Shown here piece after piece: positions 26,657-34,805 of a stretch of DNA of 38,421 nucleotides. Under the pieces are notes generated by a model. That model did no database searches. It was not told the origin of the DNA and saw only the letters and a list, made by a program, of their open reading frames with translations. Source of the DNA: Planctomycetaceae bacterium (lineage in GTDB: Bacteria; Planctomycetota; Planctomycetia; Pirellulales; Pirellulaceae); contig PBOG01000013.1 of assembly GCA_002724245.1 (NCBI GenBank), positions 1 to 38,421 on the forward strand, given 5' to 3'. The translations under genes were made by a program, and so were the position numbers. Position 1 is the first letter of the stretch; each line of letters begins with the position of its first letter.

Positions 26657-28270
26657 TTACCACTTCAAACCAAACTGGTCGCCACCGGTGGGTCGGTTGG
26701 TGCCGCCCTTGAGCGGTCCTTCGTGTTTGGGCACGATCGAGTCGCGCAGTGGATCAAGATCGGCATTCTCTTCTGGTGTGGCTTCTGGTTCTTCGGGCTC
26801 GGGAAGGGCTCCCTTCAAAGAGAGACCGATGCGCTGGCTGTCCCGGTCGACAGAAAGAACCTTGACTTCGACTTGTTGCCCATCCTGGACAACGCTGTTG
26901 ACGTTCGCGACACGCTGATGTGCCAATTCTGAAATGTGAATGAGACCTTCAATCCCAGGTGCCAGTCGGACGAAGGCCCCAAAGGCAGCTACCCGAGAAA
27001 CCGTCCCGGTGACCACAGAATTTACGACAACATGCTGGTCCACGTCATCCCATGGATTCTGCAGCAATTCTCGATAGGCGAGTCCGATCTTTCCCGATTG
27101 AGGATCAATCTTGGCGATGCGAACTTGAATTTTCTGGCCTTCTGTCAATACATCACTGGGATGTTTCACGCGATCCCAGCTTAATTGGCTGATGTGAATC
27201 AGGCCGTCGATCCCGCCCAGGTCGACAAACGCGCCAAATTCACGCAGACTGCGCACGATCCCTTCGCGCTCCTGTCCGACTTCAAGTTCGGTCAGCAATT
27301 GCTCCCGCGCCGCCTCCCGCTCGCGTTCCAGAAAGGCGCGGTGGCTGAGCACCAGTTTTTTTCGACCAGGATTCGATTCGTTTACCACGCAGGTTAATTT
27401 TTGTCCGATGTACTCACTAAAATTTTCCACTCGGACCGTGCTAATTTGGCTGGCTGGAATAAATCCGCGGATGGTATTCACCATGCATTCCAAGCCACCT
27501 GTGTTGGATCCTGTCACGGTGGTATCCACCACCATACCTTCATCGATACTGGCCCAATCAGCCACATCAATGGCCGCGCCGGGAATACGTAACTCATAGA
27601 GGCCGTCTTCGACGTTGTAGCCGGTGACGATCACTTCTATGGGGGTTCCCGGTTCGGGGGGCTTCTTGAATTGCCGTACTGATGCAACACCTTCGTTCGG
27701 CCCTCCCAGGCTGAAGAAGACATGGTCGCCATGGATTTTGACCACGGTGGCGCGTCGGCGCGAGTCGACTTCGAGGACAGCTGATGCGCCGGAGGCACCT
27801 TGACTTTCCATTAAATCGCCCAGCTCGACTTCGCCGAGTGCGGATTCGAGTTCTTGTTCAAGGTCCGCGCTGAGTGGATCTCGAACCGAAGGTTTGGGCA
27901 CGGATTCGGGTGGTTTGGTTTCTTGAGCGGGGGCCGGTTTGTTTGCTTTGGGGGAGGCGGTCTGACCAGGTTTCAGCAGCTTGGTCGGTTTGTCGGTGCC
28001 GGTCCTTTGCGGTTGACTTGTCGCAGGGGCCGTGTCTTTGTCGCGCCGGGAACCAATTTGGATCCCTTGACGACTGACATATGCCGCTTGATCGGAATTT
28101 CCGTCGGCTGCAGCGCTGGTTGGGTTGTCGCTGGTGGCTGCGGTTGGCGCGTCGGTTCCCGCCCCAGACTCTGCTGGTGGCGCGTCGTTCGGTGGAGCCG
28201 CCGCGGACGGCGTAGCGCTATTTGCACCTGGTTTTGAATCGTCAGAAACAGGGGTGGAATCATCAGCCAT
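26657..28270 (-). CDS. Four-S1-domain RNA-binding protein (ribosomal protein S1-like)
   Basis: 537 residues from ATG 28270; a longer frame would cross the divergent promoter region. Residues 1-130 are a disordered Ala/Pro/Thr/Asp-rich extension. Four S1-type OB folds follow: about 165-230 (degenerate), 243-310, 330-401 and 415-487. The last two are canonical, with GIVRSLREFGAFVDLGGIDGLIHISQLSW and GTVSRVAAFGAFVRLAPGIEGLIHISELAH (each shown here in shortened comparison: FGAFVDLG and FGAFVRLA, GLIHIS in both). The tail is Pro/Glu-rich. Such proteins bind single-stranded RNA; this may be the planctomycete counterpart of ribosomal protein S1, which helps mRNA bind the 30S subunit, or an accessory S1 protein. 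Six domains would be usual for proteobacterial S1. Confidence 0.88.
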   Translation of the reverse strand: MADDSTPVSDDSKPGANSATPSAAAPPNDAPPAESGAGTDAPTAATSDNPTSAAADGNSDQAAYVSRQGIQIGSRRDKDTAPATSQPQRTGTDKPTKLLKPGQTASPKANKPAPAQETKPPESVPKPSVRDPLSADLEQELESALGEVELGDLMESQGASGASAVLEVDSRRRATVVKIHGDHVFFSLGGPNEGVASVRQFKKPPEPGTPIEVIVTGYNVEDGLYELRIPGAAIDVADWASIDEGMVVDTTVTGSNTGGLECMVNTIRGFIPASQISTVRVENFSEYIGQKLTCVVNESNPGRKKLVLSHRAFLEREREAAREQLLTELEVGQEREGIVRSLREFGAFVDLGGIDGLIHISQLSWDRVKHPSDVLTEGQKIQVRIAKIDPQSGKIGLAYRELLQNPWDDVDQHVVVNSVVTGTVSRVAAFGAFVRLAPGIEGLIHISELAHQRVANVNSVVQDGQQVEVKVLSVDRDSQRIGLSLKGALPEPEEPEATPEENADLDPLRDSIVPKHEGPLKGGTNRPTGGDQFGLKW

Positions 28271-28353
28271 CGATCGAACCGTCTGCGCCAAAGTAATTTC
28301 TTCGAAACGCGGTTTAGTGTAACAGGGTTGTATCGCATCTGATAGGTAAAGGC

Positions 28354-28384
28354 TTGACAATACGGCCTGACGGAGGTGCATAAT
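28354..28384 (+). promoter_or_regulatory. Possible promoter and strong Shine-Dalgarno at the start of the conserved unknown gene
   Basis: TTGACA (28354-28359) and CATAAT (28379-28384) are separated by 19 bp. GGAGG (28372-28376) lies 6 nt before the ATG at 28383. The two readings conflict, because that -10 box overlaps the ATG; the ribosome binding site is the stronger signal and decides the start. Confidence 0.35.
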
Positions 28385-29162
28385 GGGAAGTCGATGTGAA
28401 CCCGGCTCGCAGCAGTTCGGCGCGAATCGGGCTCGGCAGGTAGACGCGACGGCCTGGAAATCAGCGGTAACGCCCACAGAGACGCGTGTTCCGGCTCCAA
28501 AAGCGGTTGAGGCTGGGACATTTGCGGCACGCTCGCTGGGGAGCGGCATGGCTATGAACGGAAAATTTTCCACGACGCAATCGGACCCGACGACTCAGTA
28601 CGGTACGTCGTGTGGGCGCTTGTTGACCGCTGGTGGCTTGTGCGAATTGGTGGGTGGTGAGCCCAACGCGGCAGTTTACTCAGAACTGTCGAACCTGAAT
28701 GAGTCGTTGTTATTCGACGGCGGCCTGGTCTGCGATTCAATCATGGCCTCATGCTGTCATTCCGCGCTCTGGTTATTGCATGATTACCTCGATGAATCAC
28801 ACGAAATTTCGCAATCCGCCGACACGCCAACTGGTAGCTACTGGCATGGAATTATGCATCGGCGGGAGCCTGACTTCTCTAATGCTGCCTACTGGTTCAG
28901 GCGGGTTGGAACACACCCAGTATTTGCTGAACTTGTGATCGCTGCCCGCGATCTGGCGCGTGCAGCGCAAGCCGATGAACATGCGGACCAGGCGTTTCTG
29001 CTTCGTCAGGCGACTTGGGACCCGTTTCGTTTCATCGATCTTTGCAGTGCTGCTGTGGAGGGTCGATCCAACTGCGACTTGCTGTGCCGTCAAGTGGCGG
29101 AGGCGGAGTGGCGACTGTTGTTTGATTACTGTTATCGGGAAGCATGCTCGAAACACAGTTAG
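28383..29162 (+). CDS. Conserved protein of unknown function
   Basis: 259 residues; the start is set by a perfect Shine-Dalgarno GGAGG 6 nt before the ATG. The first 55 residues are low-complexity; a second in-frame ATG occurs at 28548 should the first not be used. The rest is compact and looks conserved: LLFDGGLVCDSIMASCCHSALWLLHDYLDESHE, then a striking HGIMHRREPDFSNA followed by AYWFRRVGTHPVFAEL, then WDPFRFIDLC. I have the impression of a planctomycete protein family around this HGIMHRREPDF motif, but cannot name a function. Histidines, arginines and aspartate in the motif would suit a ligand or metal site. It diverges from the S1-domain gene and is followed by the MazG-like gene 81 bp on. 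Confidence 0.7.
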   Translation: MGSRCEPGSQQFGANRARQVDATAWKSAVTPTETRVPAPKAVEAGTFAARSLGSGMAMNGKFSTTQSDPTTQYGTSCGRLLTAGGLCELVGGEPNAAVYSELSNLNESLLFDGGLVCDSIMASCCHSALWLLHDYLDESHEISQSADTPTGSYWHGIMHRREPDFSNAAYWFRRVGTHPVFAELVIAARDLARAAQADEHADQAFLLRQATWDPFRFIDLCSAAVEGRSNCDLLCRQVAEAEWRLLFDYCYREACSKHS

Positions 29163-29243
29163 ACGTGCTGTTCTCTGAATGGATTCTGCGCAAGCGGGTG
29201 TGGATTGGGTGAAAACGGGGTGGCGTACCAGGAAAGGACGGCA

Positions 29244-29585
29244 ATGGGTGATGCGGAAACCAAGGCAGGTGAATTGCCCGTGGATATTCGACTACGTTCT
29301 TTTCAAGAGCTCATCCGCGGCATGTACCACGATCGAGATGTCGAGCGGGGAATCGATGGCACGTTTATGTGGTTGATGGAGGAAGTGGGTGAATTGGCCA
29401 CAGCGCTGCGCGAAGGCAGCCATGCAGATCGCCTGGAAGAATTCGCCGATGTGCTGGCGTGGCTCACGACAATAGCCAATGTTGCCGAAGTCGATTTAAG
29501 TGAAGCCATCATGCAGAAATACGGGTCAGGTTGTCCTGGTTGTGGGGAGTGGGTTTGTGACTGTTCCAGGGACGGCAAGCCCTGA
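29244..29585 (+). CDS. MazG-like nucleotide pyrophosphohydrolase
   Basis: 113 residues from ATG 29244, preceded by GGAAAGGA. The all-alpha NTP pyrophosphatase pattern is visible: Glu47xxGlu50 in MEEVGELATAL and Glu66xxAsp69 in LEEFADVLAWL, the acidic residues that bind Mg ions. Such enzymes hydrolyse noncanonical or regulatory nucleoside triphosphates to monophosphate and pyrophosphate. The C-terminus carries CPGCGEWVCDC, four cysteines in two CxxC/CxC-like pairs, which could bind zinc; that is unusual for minimal MazG proteins. Cytoplasmic; substrate unknown. Confidence 0.85.
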   Translation: MGDAETKAGELPVDIRLRSFQELIRGMYHDRDVERGIDGTFMWLMEEVGELATALREGSHADRLEEFADVLAWLTTIANVAEVDLSEAIMQKYGSGCPGCGEWVCDCSRDGKP

Positions 29586-29837
29586 CCCGGATCGTTCTGA
29601 TCCGTATGCTCGTGGTTGGCATTCGCGGCGTTTTCACGATTGATCGAGCTGGTGTTTCCGAGCCAGGTTGCGAGGTCGTGTCATCGACCCAATCCGGCTG
29701 TCGTTGGCGAGATCATTTGCACAACCAAATCCGTTGTTTCCGCATCGGAACGTTGTAGCTATGCTGAAGTAAGTCGATGCGCTCAATCAACGCGGGTCCA
29801 AAGGCCGCGCGGTGTTTCTCTGGTGGGTAACTTCTCG

Positions 29838-32135
29838 ATGTGGGTGAGGAAACTGTTGGCGCAGAAATCTTTTCATCTCCCTTGGCTATCGTACCGAAGC
29901 GGGGGCGGGAATCCGGTCGGATCAGCGCCCTTTGATGTACGTCCATCCGTGCCCTGCCCGCGTGGACAGGGTGGGGCAACGGTTGTAATCGCAGGCCTGG
30001 TTTGGCTCGCCAGCCTGGCGGGGGTTATTGCGTCTGACGGGATTTCGATTGAACTGATAGATCACCAGGATCTGAGTGCTACAGCAATTGGTTTTGGCGG
30101 TCAGTACAAAGTGGGTCACTGGACGCCCGTCCGGTTGCGGCTGAAAACCGGCGCGGCAGCTTGCCGGGGGCACATCGTCCTGAAGACCCATGACAGCGAT
30201 GGGCAGTCGGTAGAATTTGTCCAGCAAGAAGAAGTAAGTCTGGCAGCCAATGAGGAGCGATCTGTCGTTGGCTACATTCGCTTTGGCTCACTCGAGTCTC
30301 AATTGTCCGTTGGATTTCAAACCGACCAGGATCGTGTAACGCGCGTCTATCAGCGCGTTTCAGACCTGGCCACGGCGCGACGGTCGACTGACCCTTTAGT
30401 GGTGGTGCTGGGGGGTGAATTGCCGCCGGTGACCACACCAATACAGGCAGGACCGACGAAACTCTCGTATGCCGCGGTGGCGGCGGCGGAAATGCCGGAC
30501 CGTTGGCACGGCTACGAAGCCGTCGATACGCTGATTTTGCTTACGGGTCAATTAAGCGCCTTCGATGGTGTTACCCAACCGCAGTGGTCGGCGCTCGATC
30601 GATGGGTTCAGTTGGGAGGCAGGCTGGTGTTGTCCGTCGGTCGGAACGGTGCAGCTGTGTTCGATAGCCAGCACCCATTGGCGCGGTTCAACCCTGGTCA
30701 ATTTGTCGGAGTCCGGCAGCAGGCTGAGACGGCTGAGCTGGAGTCGATTTTTGCGTCAAGCGAACAGTTGAGTGCTTTCGACATGACTGCGATTCGTAAT
30801 CCGCAAGGGGTCGTGGAAGTCTCTATCGCCCGCGGAAACGAGCAGCAAGCTTTTTGGGTTCGCTTTGCGCGAGGCATGGGCCAGGTCGATTTGATCGCGG
30901 CTGATTTGGGCCTGTCCCCCTGGACCTCCTGGTCCGGAAGAATTTCGCTAATGCCCCGTTTGATCGATGGGTTGTCAGCCGGTCGACCCCGCAAGGGACT
31001 CGATATGCGCGTGGAAAAACTCGCACACGTGGGATACCGGGATATTGTGGGGCAGTTACGTGGGGCGATGGATCAATTCGAGAACGTGCGGATCTTTCCA
31101 TTTGGTTTGGTGGCGGCGCTGATCACACTTTACGCTCTGCTCATCGGTCCAGGCGACTTCTTCATGCTGCGACGCTGGCTGGCTTTGCGCATGCAGTGGA
31201 CCTGGCTGACATTTCCGTTGCTGGCAATTCTCTTTTGTCTGCTGGCGATCGGACTGAGTCGTTATCGCGATCAAGGTCAGGTCGTTGTCAATAAAGTAGA
31301 GATCATTGACGTAGACACTCAAAGTGGACGAGTTCGGGGTACCACCTGGGCGCAACTTTATAGTCCTCGTCAGGCTCAGTATGACCTTTCGCTGACACCC
31401 TCAGGACGGCTGACGACAGACGAAAATGCAGAAGTGCTGATGTGTTGGCAAGGTTTACCGGGGGATGGTCTGGGTGGCCTGGGGAGTCCATCGACGAACC
31501 GGCTGACCGGAAAGGCTTATGAAGTCAGTTTCCGCTCCGGTGGGCAACTTCGCGGCTTGTCTGTTCCTGTAGCTTCCAGCAAGAGCCTGTCTGTCCGTTG
31601 GTCTGCGAAAGTGTCGGCCGGTTCAGAGTCCCAGCTGGTTGCTGATCGGCGACATTTTTTGCGTGGAGAGATCCAGAACCCACTCAACGTGGACCTGGTT
31701 GACGCAGTCGTACTTTACCAGAACTCGTCGTATATGATTGACGGAGTACTGCGATCGGGACAAGTGGTGTCACTCAATCAGTTATCGCATAAAGATTTGC
31801 GCTGGAAACTCCAACAGCGCGTTGTCGTCAGTAACCGCGATGTCAGTACGCAATGGGATCCTGAGGACGTGCGACCCGGTCATGTGCCACGGATCCTGGA
31901 ACTGATGATGTTCTACGGCGCTGCGGGAGGTGAATCGTATGTCGATTTGACACACCGCTATCAATCATACGTTGATCTGAGCGCGGCGCTGCGTACTGGC
32001 CGGGCCATATTGTTGGGCCGTTGCCATGAATCCCTCAGTGATCTAAGCGATCAGCAGAAGTTGTTGTCAGCCGACGCGAATGCGCACTGGACTTATGTCA
32101 GAGTTCTTTTCCCTGTGGAAATGCAACAGCCATGA
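29838..32135 (+). CDS. Large membrane protein of unknown function upstream of an ABC ATPase
   Basis: 765 residues from ATG 29838; the start is uncertain, and the 252 bp before it (29586-29837) show no gene. An N-terminal membrane or signal segment (TVVIAGLVWLASLAGVIA, about 48-66) is followed by a long extracytoplasmic region of beta-rich sequence. Two transmembrane helices lie in the middle (about 418-440, FGLVAALITLYALLIGPGDF, and 454-474, WTWLTFPLLAILFCLLAIGL), followed by another large soluble region. It resembles planctomycete exported proteins with a DUF-type glutamine-amidotransferase-like domain (TLILLTGQLSAF and WVQLGGRLVLSVG recall the GldG/ABC-associated fold), but no family is certain. 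The gene is followed 40 bp later by an ABC ATPase gene, so it may be the membrane partner of that ATPase. Confidence 0.65.
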   Translation: MWVRKLLAQKSFHLPWLSYRSGGGNPVGSAPFDVRPSVPCPRGQGGATVVIAGLVWLASLAGVIASDGISIELIDHQDLSATAIGFGGQYKVGHWTPVRLRLKTGAAACRGHIVLKTHDSDGQSVEFVQQEEVSLAANEERSVVGYIRFGSLESQLSVGFQTDQDRVTRVYQRVSDLATARRSTDPLVVVLGGELPPVTTPIQAGPTKLSYAAVAAAEMPDRWHGYEAVDTLILLTGQLSAFDGVTQPQWSALDRWVQLGGRLVLSVGRNGAAVFDSQHPLARFNPGQFVGVRQQAETAELESIFASSEQLSAFDMTAIRNPQGVVEVSIARGNEQQAFWVRFARGMGQVDLIAADLGLSPWTSWSGRISLMPRLIDGLSAGRPRKGLDMRVEKLAHVGYRDIVGQLRGAMDQFENVRIFPFGLVAALITLYALLIGPGDFFMLRRWLALRMQWTWLTFPLLAILFCLLAIGLSRYRDQGQVVVNKVEIIDVDTQSGRVRGTTWAQLYSPRQAQYDLSLTPSGRLTTDENAEVLMCWQGLPGDGLGGLGSPSTNRLTGKAYEVSFRSGGQLRGLSVPVASSKSLSVRWSAKVSAGSESQLVADRRHFLRGEIQNPLNVDLVDAVVLYQNSSYMIDGVLRSGQVVSLNQLSHKDLRWKLQQRVVVSNRDVSTQWDPEDVRPGHVPRILELMMFYGAAGGESYVDLTHRYQSYVDLSAALRTGRAILLGRCHESLSDLSDQQKLLSADANAHWTYVRVLFPVEMQQP

Positions 32136-32175
32136 AGTGTGTGCAAATCCACTATCAGCCGAAAGTGTCACGCCT

Positions 32176-33108
32176 GTGATCAGGACCCACGATCTGACGA
32201 AAAAATATGGCGATCTGTTCGCAATACGCGAGATCGATCTCGAGCTGAACGAAGGCGATTTGTTTGGTTTCATCGGTCCCAATGGAGCTGGAAAAACAAC
32301 CACGATGCGGATTATCTCTACGTTGTTAAATCCGACTTGGGGTGAAGCCTATGTCTGCGATTATTCGATCTATACGGCGCCTAAAGAGATCCGTCGGCTG
32401 GTGGGTTATATGCCGGATTTCTTTGGCCTCTATGACGACATGAAAGTCATTGAGTACCTGGAGTTTTTCGCTGCCGCCTACCGTATCCAGGGCCCTGCGC
32501 GGCGACAGCGCTGTGAGGAAATGTTGGAGATCGTTGACCTTGATTTCAAACGTGATGCCTATGCCAATACACTTTCCAGAGGTCAAACCCAACGTCTTGG
32601 CTTAGCCCGTACGCTGTTGCATGATCCACAGGTACTATTGCTGGACGAGCCACTCAGTGGTCTGGATCCCCGGGCCCGTATTGAAATGCGCAACTTGTTG
32701 CGGAAGCTTGGGCAAATGGGAAAAACCATCATCGTGTCGAGTCACATTTTGCCGGAACTGGCGGACATCTGTAACAAGGTTGGGATCATTGACCGCGGAG
32801 TCATGTCCGTGAATGCAGAAGTCGCACAGGTGATGAAACAGGTGCGCCAGCAAATCGTGCTGGTGATTGGGGTCGTCGGTGACCTGGATTCGGCGTGCGG
32901 CATCCTCGAACAGCAGGATGCGGTTGAATCGATCGAACAGCGCAACCTCGATATGTGGGTGACGTTATCTCCCGGCATTGAGGATTACAGTGATCTGTCC
33001 ACCGCCTTGGTCAATGCGGGTCATCGCATCCGACTTTTCCGGGAGGATGAGGTCAATCTCGAATCGGCCTTTATGGCGCTAACCAAGGGTCTCGGCGAAA
33101 AAATCTGA
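32176..33108 (+). CDS. ABC transporter ATP-binding protein
   Basis: 310 residues from GTG 32176, where the usual start VIRTHDLTKKYGDLFAIREIDL begins; an ATG at 32095 would overlap the preceding gene by 41 bp. The nucleotide-binding domain has Walker A IGPNGAGKTTT, a Q-loop-like VGYMPDFFGLYDDM, a variant signature LSRGQTQRLGLAR (LSGGQ in most), Walker B VLLLDEP, and the H-loop SSHI. A C-terminal extension of about 90 residues follows the ATPase core, as in ABC-2-type exporters. No separate permease gene follows; the membrane protein just upstream is the only candidate in the window. Substrate unknown. Confidence 0.9.
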   Translation: MIRTHDLTKKYGDLFAIREIDLELNEGDLFGFIGPNGAGKTTTMRIISTLLNPTWGEAYVCDYSIYTAPKEIRRLVGYMPDFFGLYDDMKVIEYLEFFAAAYRIQGPARRQRCEEMLEIVDLDFKRDAYANTLSRGQTQRLGLARTLLHDPQVLLLDEPLSGLDPRARIEMRNLLRKLGQMGKTIIVSSHILPELADICNKVGIIDRGVMSVNAEVAQVMKQVRQQIVLVIGVVGDLDSACGILEQQDAVESIEQRNLDMWVTLSPGIEDYSDLSTALVNAGHRIRLFREDEVNLESAFMALTKGLGEKI

Positions 33109-33203
33109 TTGCCCAGGTCTTCGCCGTTGGCTTGGGTTGCGAGAAATCAGGTACTTTGGGCGAATCGGCCCGCAGCAGTTTGCTCGCGCAGCGCATGTTT
33201 TTG

Positions 33204-33233
33204 TTGATCCGGCCAGTTGCCAAATCTTATACT
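33204..33233 (+). promoter_or_regulatory. Putative sigma-70-type promoter of the HEAT-repeat gene
   Basis: TTGATC (33204-33209), an 18-bp spacer and TATACT (33228-33233; 5 of 6 to TATAAT) lie in the 273-bp gap after the ABC ATPase gene. A start of transcription near 33240 would give a leader of about 140 nt before ATG 33382. The gap holds no gene. Confidence 0.4.
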
Positions 33234-33381
33234 GAACCAGTAACGCGCTGCATAATCCGGTCAAAACTCCCAACCCTCCCGGCGTCACGGAGACACTTTC
33301 TGTTCAGAATCTGGTGCGCATGACAAGAGGGCTGTTCGACCGATAACGGAAGCAGGGTTGTTTTGCAACGAGGGTGGAACG

Positions 33382-34596
33382 ATGACAACAATGCGGTTCG
33401 TGATCGGCCTGTTACTGGCCGTTTCCAGCAGTCTCTTGAACGCCGATGTGATCCTTCTCAAGCCGGTCGGGGACCAGCCTCCAGGACGCATCGAAGGTGA
33501 CTTGTTGAATCCGACTGAGGCGCCTCGGCAGAAATATCAGATTCGCACGTCAGATGGAGCCAGGCTGACACTGACCCCGGATCAGGTCGCGAAAGTGATC
33601 CTCAAGTCTGAGGCCGAGCAATGGTATCAGCGATGGCTTCCCAAGATGCCGTCGACTGCTCGGGGGAATTGGATCATGTCTGAAGAGTGCCGCAAGCGCG
33701 GTTTGAGAATGCAGCGCGAGATGCATCTGGAAAAAATACTGACCTATGAATCTGAACACATCAACGCACGTCGCGCCTTGGGCTTTCGCAAAATCGATGG
33801 TCGGTGGCAACAGCCCAAAGAGTATTGGGAAAGTCGAGGCTACGTGCGCTACCAGGGAAAATGGCGGCTGGTTCAAGACGTCGATTTTGAGAAACGCCTT
33901 GAGGAGCGTGAAATCGAGGAAAAGGCGTGGCGCAAGAAACTCAAGATGTGGCGCACTTGGATTGTTAAAGCGCGCGGCAAGCAGGTTTCCGGACGTGATA
34001 ATATTGCCCAGATTGTTGACAAAAGGGCGGCGCCGGCACTGGCCGAATTTCTCGACCAGGATCAGGAGTTTGAACCCCTCAAATTGTTGTACATCGACGT
34101 TCTGGCCCGCTTGCAGCGCGGGCCTGGTGTCAGTGCTTTTATTTCCCGCGCACTGCGTGACCCGAGTGACTTCGTTCGCGAGCGTTGCTTGGAAGAGTTG
34201 TCTCGCTTCGGAACGGATCGTGCTGTCGCCTCGTTCATCCAAGTGCTTGCGGCAAACGATAACCGGCTCGTCAACCGGGCGGCATTGGCGCTGGCCCAGC
34301 TGGGAGATCCGGTTGCGACGCGTCCCTTGATCGAAGCACTGGTGACACAACACAAGCGGACATTGAAACCGAACGAGAGTAATGCGAATGCGACTTTTGG
34401 AAATGGTGGTCGGGCGTTTCAATTTGGCAAGAACAAGCCACTGGTCATTCGGTGGGAAGAGCAGAATCAGGATGTTCTTGGTGCACTGACGTCGCTGAAT
34501 CCGGAAGTGAACTTCGAGTTCAATGAGGAGCAGTGGCGAATCTGGTACGCTCGTCGCAAAGTTCCAGCCAGCTTTGAGTTACGTCGCGACGATTGA
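33382..34596 (+). CDS. Exported HEAT-repeat protein
   Basis: 404 residues from ATG 33382, preceded by GAGGGTGG. A signal peptide is clear (MRFVIGLLLAVSSSLLNAD), so the protein is likely periplasmic. After it comes a small beta-rich region (RIEGDLLNPTEAP...YQIRTSDGARLTL), then a segment seen in planctomycete proteins with a WIMSEECRKRGL...LGFRKIDGRWQ pattern, a highly charged helical part (about 170-215), and HEAT-like repeats (about 220-330: LYIDVLARLQRGPGVSAF, VRERCLEELSRFGTDRAV, VNRAALALAQLGDPVAT). HEAT arrays bind proteins; no enzyme motif is present. Possible co-transcription with the ABC genes is less likely because a promoter lies just upstream. Confidence 0.8.
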   Translation: MTTMRFVIGLLLAVSSSLLNADVILLKPVGDQPPGRIEGDLLNPTEAPRQKYQIRTSDGARLTLTPDQVAKVILKSEAEQWYQRWLPKMPSTARGNWIMSEECRKRGLRMQREMHLEKILTYESEHINARRALGFRKIDGRWQQPKEYWESRGYVRYQGKWRLVQDVDFEKRLEEREIEEKAWRKKLKMWRTWIVKARGKQVSGRDNIAQIVDKRAAPALAEFLDQDQEFEPLKLLYIDVLARLQRGPGVSAFISRALRDPSDFVRERCLEELSRFGTDRAVASFIQVLAANDNRLVNRAALALAQLGDPVATRPLIEALVTQHKRTLKPNESNANATFGNGGRAFQFGKNKPLVIRWEEQNQDVLGALTSLNPEVNFEFNEEQWRIWYARRKVPASFELRRDD

Positions 34597-34616
34597 GTGT
34601 CGGGTGATTTTATGGG

Positions 34617-34662
34617 CCAGCCGTGACGGTCTCTGGGTGCAGCGAGGGAATATCACGGCTGG
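34617..34662 (+). terminator. Long-stem hairpin after the HEAT-repeat gene
   Basis: A perfect 10-bp inverted repeat, CCAGCCGTGA (34617-34626) and TCACGGCTGG (34653-34662), flanks a 26-nt loop 20 nt after the stop at 34596. Only a short T-containing stretch (ATCTTCT) follows, so termination is plausible but not certain. The rest of the 209-bp gap (34597-34805) shows nothing firm. Confidence 0.45.
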
Positions 34663-34805
34663 ATCTTCTGACGACACCTGAACCGTATGTGGTGCGAAAC
34701 CGGATGCCGCCTAGTGACGATGCCCGGCGGTTTTGTGGCGGGCCCACAGCAGAAAAGTTGGCGACCTGGTATTAGTACGTTTGATTCTTAATCACATGGG
34801 TTGGC

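Noticed and set aside
29616-29837. An in-frame upstream extension of the large membrane protein, starting at TTG
   Set aside because: It has a poor start codon and no conserved or signal-like sequence; ATG 29838 is closer to the membrane segment.
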